DNA from: Planctomycetota bacterium
GTDB lineage: Bacteria; Planctomycetota; Planctomycetia; Gemmatales; HRBIN36
DNA length: 64,000 bases
NCBI GenBank assembly: GCA_014584395.1
Contig: JACTMY010000018.1
Location: forward strand, 555,015 to 619,014
Reading direction: 5' to 3'
Positions within the stretch are counted from its first letter, which is position 1. Every line of letters begins with the position of its first letter. Position numbers and translations under genes: made by a program. The notes beneath the pieces were generated by a model. That model made no database searches. It was not told where the DNA came from and saw only the letters and a program-made list of their open reading frames with translations. Below, one piece after another: positions 60,767 to 64,000 of the stretch.

Positions 60767-63700
60767 ATGGAACCTGACCAGATCAAGAACCACGATCTCG
60801 CTAATGCCCAGACGGTCCCTCCCGATGGCCTGGCGACGCCAAGCTTGAACTTCGCCGCCAACCCAGAAAATGCTTGGCCGAAGATCCCAGGCTATGTCAT
60901 TCAAACGGAACTCGGCCGAGGCGGCATGGGCATCGTCTTCGAAGCGCTGCAAGAAAGCGTCCGGCGGCGGGTCGCTCTCAAGCTCGTCCTCCACGGCTCA
61001 CTCTCCACTGCCGAGGCGCGCGCACGCTTTCTCTTCGAAGGTGAAGTGCTCGGCCGCCTGCAACATCCGAACATTGTTCAAATTTACGAAGTGGGCACTC
61101 ATGACGGGCAACCCTTCTTCGCGCTGGAGTATGTGGCCGGCGGTAGCCTGGGGGCCTTGCTCAGAAGCGGTTACATCTTTAAACCCAGCGCCGCGGCCCG
61201 GTTCGTTGAGAAACTGGCACGGGCCATCCATTTCGCCCACTGCAACGGCGTGATCCACCGCGATCTCAAGCCTGACAACGTTTTGCTGGCGAACAACGAT
61301 GATGGCCAAGCGGCGGAATTGACGCCCAAGATCACTGATTTTGGCCTGGCCAAGCAAGCCGATGCCACGCGAATGACGGCCAGCGGAGCCATGCTCGGCA
61401 CACCAGCCTACATGGCCCCGGAGCAGGCGGAGGGCAAGACCCATCACATCACGGCGGCAACGGATGTTTATTCCTTGGGCGTCATCCTCTATGAATTGCT
61501 GGCCGGACGAACGCCATTTGTAGGTGGAACGCCGCTGGATCTGATGTTGCGCGTGGTGACCGAGGAACCGCCAGCCCTCAGTTCTCTCGCCGCCAGGGTG
61601 CCGCGCGACCTGGCGACGATTTGTCACCATTGTTTGCAGAAAGACCCGGCCAAACGCTACACGACGGCGGAGGCGCTGGCGGCGGATTTGCGGAACTTCT
61701 TGGACGGCCAACCCATCACCGCGCGACCCGTCGGCCCGTGGGAGCGGGCGTGGCTGTGGTGCCGGCGCTACCCAGCCATCGCGGCTCTGATCGTGGTTTC
61801 CACCCTCGCGGCCATCGTGGCGAGCGGCCTGGCCTGGTGGGCGGTGGCTGCGGAACGGGCGGCCTTGACCGAACGTGATGAAAAAGACAAGGCCCTGAAG
61901 GCCGAGGCGCTGGCCAGAGACAAAGCCGAGACCAAGCAGGCCGAAGCGGAGCGGGCACGGCAGGTGGAGGAACGCGAACGCCGGTTTGCTCAGGCCATCA
62001 CTGATTTTGTGAAGTTCGATTTCCTGGCCATGACCAGCGTGGAGGGGCAAGATCGGTTCGGCGGCGCCGGGCTGGATCGGCATTCAACGCTGCGCGACCT
62101 TCTCGACCGCGCCGCGGATAAATTGCGGCAGCGCAAGGACCTAGATCCGCGGATTGAAGCGGAATTGTGTTGGATCATCGGCGCGAACTATCTCGGAGCG
62201 GGGGATGCTGCCAAAGGGGTGCCGTTTCTTGAAAGGACCGCGGCCTTGCGCCGGGTGGCCTTAGGGGCTGACCATCTCGATACCTTGCACGGCATGAACG
62301 AGCTGGGCTTGGCTTATCTAGAAGCTGGCTTCCATGATCAAGCCATACCGCTTTTGGAAGAGACCCTGCAGCGAAGGCGATCGCTGCTGGCGACCGATCA
62401 TCCCGACACGCTGGCCAGCATGAATAACTTGGCGCTAGGCTACCGAAACCTTCGTCAGTTGAATCGAGCGTTGCCGCTGTGGGAGGATGCCCTGAATCTG
62501 GCGCGGGCCAAGTTTGGTGCAGACTACCTCCACACCCTGAAAACCATGTACAACTTGGCGACGTGCTACCGGGACGCCGGTCAGTGGGTCAAAGCGCTTC
62601 CACTGTTAGAGGAGGCATTGACCCGGTCTCAGGCCAAGTTGGGGATGGACCACTCCCACACCTTGCGTTGCATGAACAGTCTGGCTGGAGCTTGCCAACA
62701 AGCCGGACAATTGGACCGCGCGATCCGACTGTGGGAAGAAAGCCTGGATCGACAGCGCTTGAAATTGGAGCCTGATCACCCTGAGACGCTGCAAACAATG
62801 AACAACTTGGCGTTGGGTTATCACGCCGCTGGGCGACTGGATCGGGCGCTGCCTCTATTGGAGGAAACCCTGAAGCTGACCAGGACCAAGTACGGGGAAG
62901 ACCATCCCAACACGCTGTCCAGCATGAACAACCTGGCCTTGGGATGCAGTGCCGCCGGGCAGTTGGATCGGGCCTTGCGGCTATGGGAAGAAGCGCTCAA
63001 GCGGCGACAGGCCAAACTGGGGGCCGATCATCCCGACACGCTCATCAGCATGGGCAGTCTCGCCGCGGGATACTGGTCGGCCAGACAACTGGACAAGGCG
63101 GTGCCGCTCTTCGAAAAAACCCTGCAACTCCAGGAACGCAGGCTCGGCCGAGACCATCCTCAAACCCAAGCGACTGTGGCCAACCTCGGCGTGAATTATC
63201 GGGACTGCGGCCGTCTTGACGAGGCGATCCCGTTGCTTGAAGAGGCTTACCGCGCCGCGCGAAGGCACCCGATGCTGCGCTGGGTCGGCAGTCCGCTCCT
63301 GGAAGCCTACGTCAAAGCCGGGAAGGCCGACGCGGCCGCACCCTTGATCGATGAATTGATCACATCGGCCCGGCAACATTCGCCGATGTCCAGTCCCAGG
63401 CTGGCCGATTCCCTGTCAGAATGCGGCCTGGCTTGCTTGCACTTCAAGCAATTCGCCACCGCCGAAAAGCTGCTCCGCGAATGCCTGGTGATTCGTGAGC
63501 AGTCGGAACCGGATGCCTGGACCACGTCCAGCACGATGGCAGCTTTGGGTGTGGCACTCTTGGAACTTGCCGGTAGTGCCGACCACGATCAAACGAAACG
63601 ACGCGCCGAAGCAGAGTCGCTTCTTCTCAAGGGTTACGAAGGGATCAAGGTTAGACTCGTTGCGGAGAAGCAAAACGCCGCGTTATGGAATACGCAGCGT

Positions 63701-63805
63701 CAATGGCTTGCCAATATCTGCGATCGGTTGATCGACCTGAACACTGTGCTGCACAAACCCGACGAGGTGAAGAGGTGGCAAACGGCGCGGGATCTTTGGA
63801 AATAA
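60767..63805 (+). CDS. Ser/Thr protein kinase with TM segment and eight kinesin-light-chain-type TPRs
   Basis: 1012 residues. Kinase domain about 43-300: GRGGMG (50-55), ALK lysine (72), HRDLKPDN (164-171), DFG (191-193), GTPAYMAPEQ (211-220). One membrane helix (about 337-358), a charged coiled coil (about 362-405) and then eight consecutive 42-residue TPR units (DHPDTLASMNNLALGY-type) at about 502-837, more TPR-like helices after. All catalytic residues are present. The TPR part would be extracytoplasmic and is a docking or sensing surface. It follows the PEGA gene by 184 bases. Confidence 0.93.
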   Translation: MEPDQIKNHDLANAQTVPPDGLATPSLNFAANPENAWPKIPGYVIQTELGRGGMGIVFEALQESVRRRVALKLVLHGSLSTAEARARFLFEGEVLGRLQHPNIVQIYEVGTHDGQPFFALEYVAGGSLGALLRSGYIFKPSAAARFVEKLARAIHFAHCNGVIHRDLKPDNVLLANNDDGQAAELTPKITDFGLAKQADATRMTASGAMLGTPAYMAPEQAEGKTHHITAATDVYSLGVILYELLAGRTPFVGGTPLDLMLRVVTEEPPALSSLAARVPRDLATICHHCLQKDPAKRYTTAEALAADLRNFLDGQPITARPVGPWERAWLWCRRYPAIAALIVVSTLAAIVASGLAWWAVAAERAALTERDEKDKALKAEALARDKAETKQAEAERARQVEERERRFAQAITDFVKFDFLAMTSVEGQDRFGGAGLDRHSTLRDLLDRAADKLRQRKDLDPRIEAELCWIIGANYLGAGDAAKGVPFLERTAALRRVALGADHLDTLHGMNELGLAYLEAGFHDQAIPLLEETLQRRRSLLATDHPDTLASMNNLALGYRNLRQLNRALPLWEDALNLARAKFGADYLHTLKTMYNLATCYRDAGQWVKALPLLEEALTRSQAKLGMDHSHTLRCMNSLAGACQQAGQLDRAIRLWEESLDRQRLKLEPDHPETLQTMNNLALGYHAAGRLDRALPLLEETLKLTRTKYGEDHPNTLSSMNNLALGCSAAGQLDRALRLWEEALKRRQAKLGADHPDTLISMGSLAAGYWSARQLDKAVPLFEKTLQLQERRLGRDHPQTQATVANLGVNYRDCGRLDEAIPLLEEAYRAARRHPMLRWVGSPLLEAYVKAGKADAAAPLIDELITSARQHSPMSSPRLADSLSECGLACLHFKQFATAEKLLRECLVIREQSEPDAWTTSSTMAALGVALLELAGSADHDQTKRRAEAESLLLKGYEGIKVRLVAEKQNAALWNTQRQWLANICDRLIDLNTVLHKPDEVKRWQTARDLWK
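62270..63277 (+). repeat. Eight tandem 126-bp TPR-coding repeats
   Basis: Within the kinase gene, eight in-frame units of exactly 126 bases each open with a GAC-CAT/GAC-TAC codon pair (Asp-His/Tyr) and encode NNLALGY and LPLLEE-type segments. Uniform length with diverged sequence points to old duplications under functional constraint. Confidence 0.85.
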
Positions 63806-63834
63806 TCGCCGTTTGGGGCTGACCCAAGCAGTCA

Positions 63835-63876
63835 CCGCCGCCCACCCCGCTCCCCAACTTCAGCGGAAGACGGTAA
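63835..63876 (+). pseudogene. Relic of the C-terminal end of a PEGA-lipoprotein gene
   Basis: 42 bases match the last 42 bases of the PEGA gene (60541-60582) at 38 positions, in a frame reading PPTPLPNFSGRR and ending at TAA. No upstream coding part remains; 30 bases before it the kinase gene stops. Confidence 0.65.
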
Positions 63877-63931
63877 TCGAATCACTCCCTTCCACCCCCT
63901 AGCCCGGTGGGGGTTTCGGTGATGCCGGTTC

Positions 63932-64000
63932 TTACTTTGCCGGTGTCGTTTCCGGCTTCGTCGCCGGTGCGGTGGGCGTGGGTGCCGGCGGAGTCGGCGT
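63932..64000 (-). CDS. Pro/Thr/Ala-rich C-terminal tail of a truncated gene
   Basis: 22 codons plus TAA on the minus strand (PTPPAPTPTAPATKPETTPA), entering from the right edge. The low-complexity tail resembles linkers or C-termini of exported planctomycete proteins; nothing more can be said. Confidence 0.5.
   Translation of the reverse strand, partial: TPTPPAPTPTAPATKPETTPAK

Noticed and set aside
62270..63277. Tandem 126-bp repeats as a mobile or satellite element
   Set aside because: They are in-frame TPR units within the kinase gene, with protein-level conservation exceeding DNA-level identity.

Overview
The window looks like a chromosomal segment of a planctomycete, most likely from the Gemmataceae/Gemmatales side of the phylum (inference from gene content; no rRNA is present). 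The diagnostic content is two DUF1501 proteins with Tat-type signals, two DUF1549/DUF1553 proteins carrying CxxCH motifs, two cysteine-rich YTV-repeat proteins of the kind linked to planctomycete cell walls, Hanks-type kinases with C-terminal membrane or TPR modules, a giant exported WD40 protein, and a gene pair tied to tetrahydromethanopterin/methylofuran C1 metabolism. DNA is GC-rich, genes are mostly in short runs, and many have a clear GGAG/GAGG-type ribosome binding site.

Layout. 1-12.4 kb: partial 2Fe-2S ferredoxin, metallophosphatase, K+ channel, NlpC/P60-like protein, Ser/Thr kinase, secreted proteins including a transglutaminase, then an adjacent DUF1501 + DUF1549/1553 pair and a DUF962 membrane protein. 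12.8-14 kb: rpsT and a receiver-XRE regulator. 14.1-20.7 kb: a co-directional run of three unusual membrane-fusion (HlyD-like) proteins: one fused to GAF domains, one with a WD40 propeller inserted in its beta-barrel, one fused to an M50 site-2-type protease with a PqqD-like N-terminus. This is the best candidate for an undescribed system. 20.9-25.4 kb: H4MPT-linked gene pair, rpe, small secreted protein, PII protein, EamA transporter. 25.6-33.6 kb: nuoJKLMN (membrane arm only), trpA, rpmE (type B L31).

33.6-37.9 kb is an accessory island: paired extragenic palindromes, an isoleucine tRNA with a weak anticodon stem, a 99-nt attC-like site directly before a small hypothetical gene, a DinB-like protein, a YncE-like propeller and a Tat-exported Fe/Mn superoxide dismutase, bounded by two copies of a 33-bp direct repeat and followed by a cluster of hairpins. 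No integrase is visible.

37.9-49.2 kb: endonuclease/phosphatase-family protein, DUF427 protein, tsaE, a second DUF1549/1553 protein, a PhoD-like phosphatase with an OB-like tail, and a 1555-residue exported protein with about 35 WD repeats. 49.4-64 kb: sigma-70 factor, second DUF1501, ATP-grasp-like protein, DUF1624 acyltransferase-like protein, secreted propeller-like protein, two YTV proteins, PEGA lipoprotein and a kinase with eight tandem 42-residue TPRs. The window ends in the tail of another minus-strand gene. Many minus-strand genes end in clear hairpin-plus-T terminators, listed individually.
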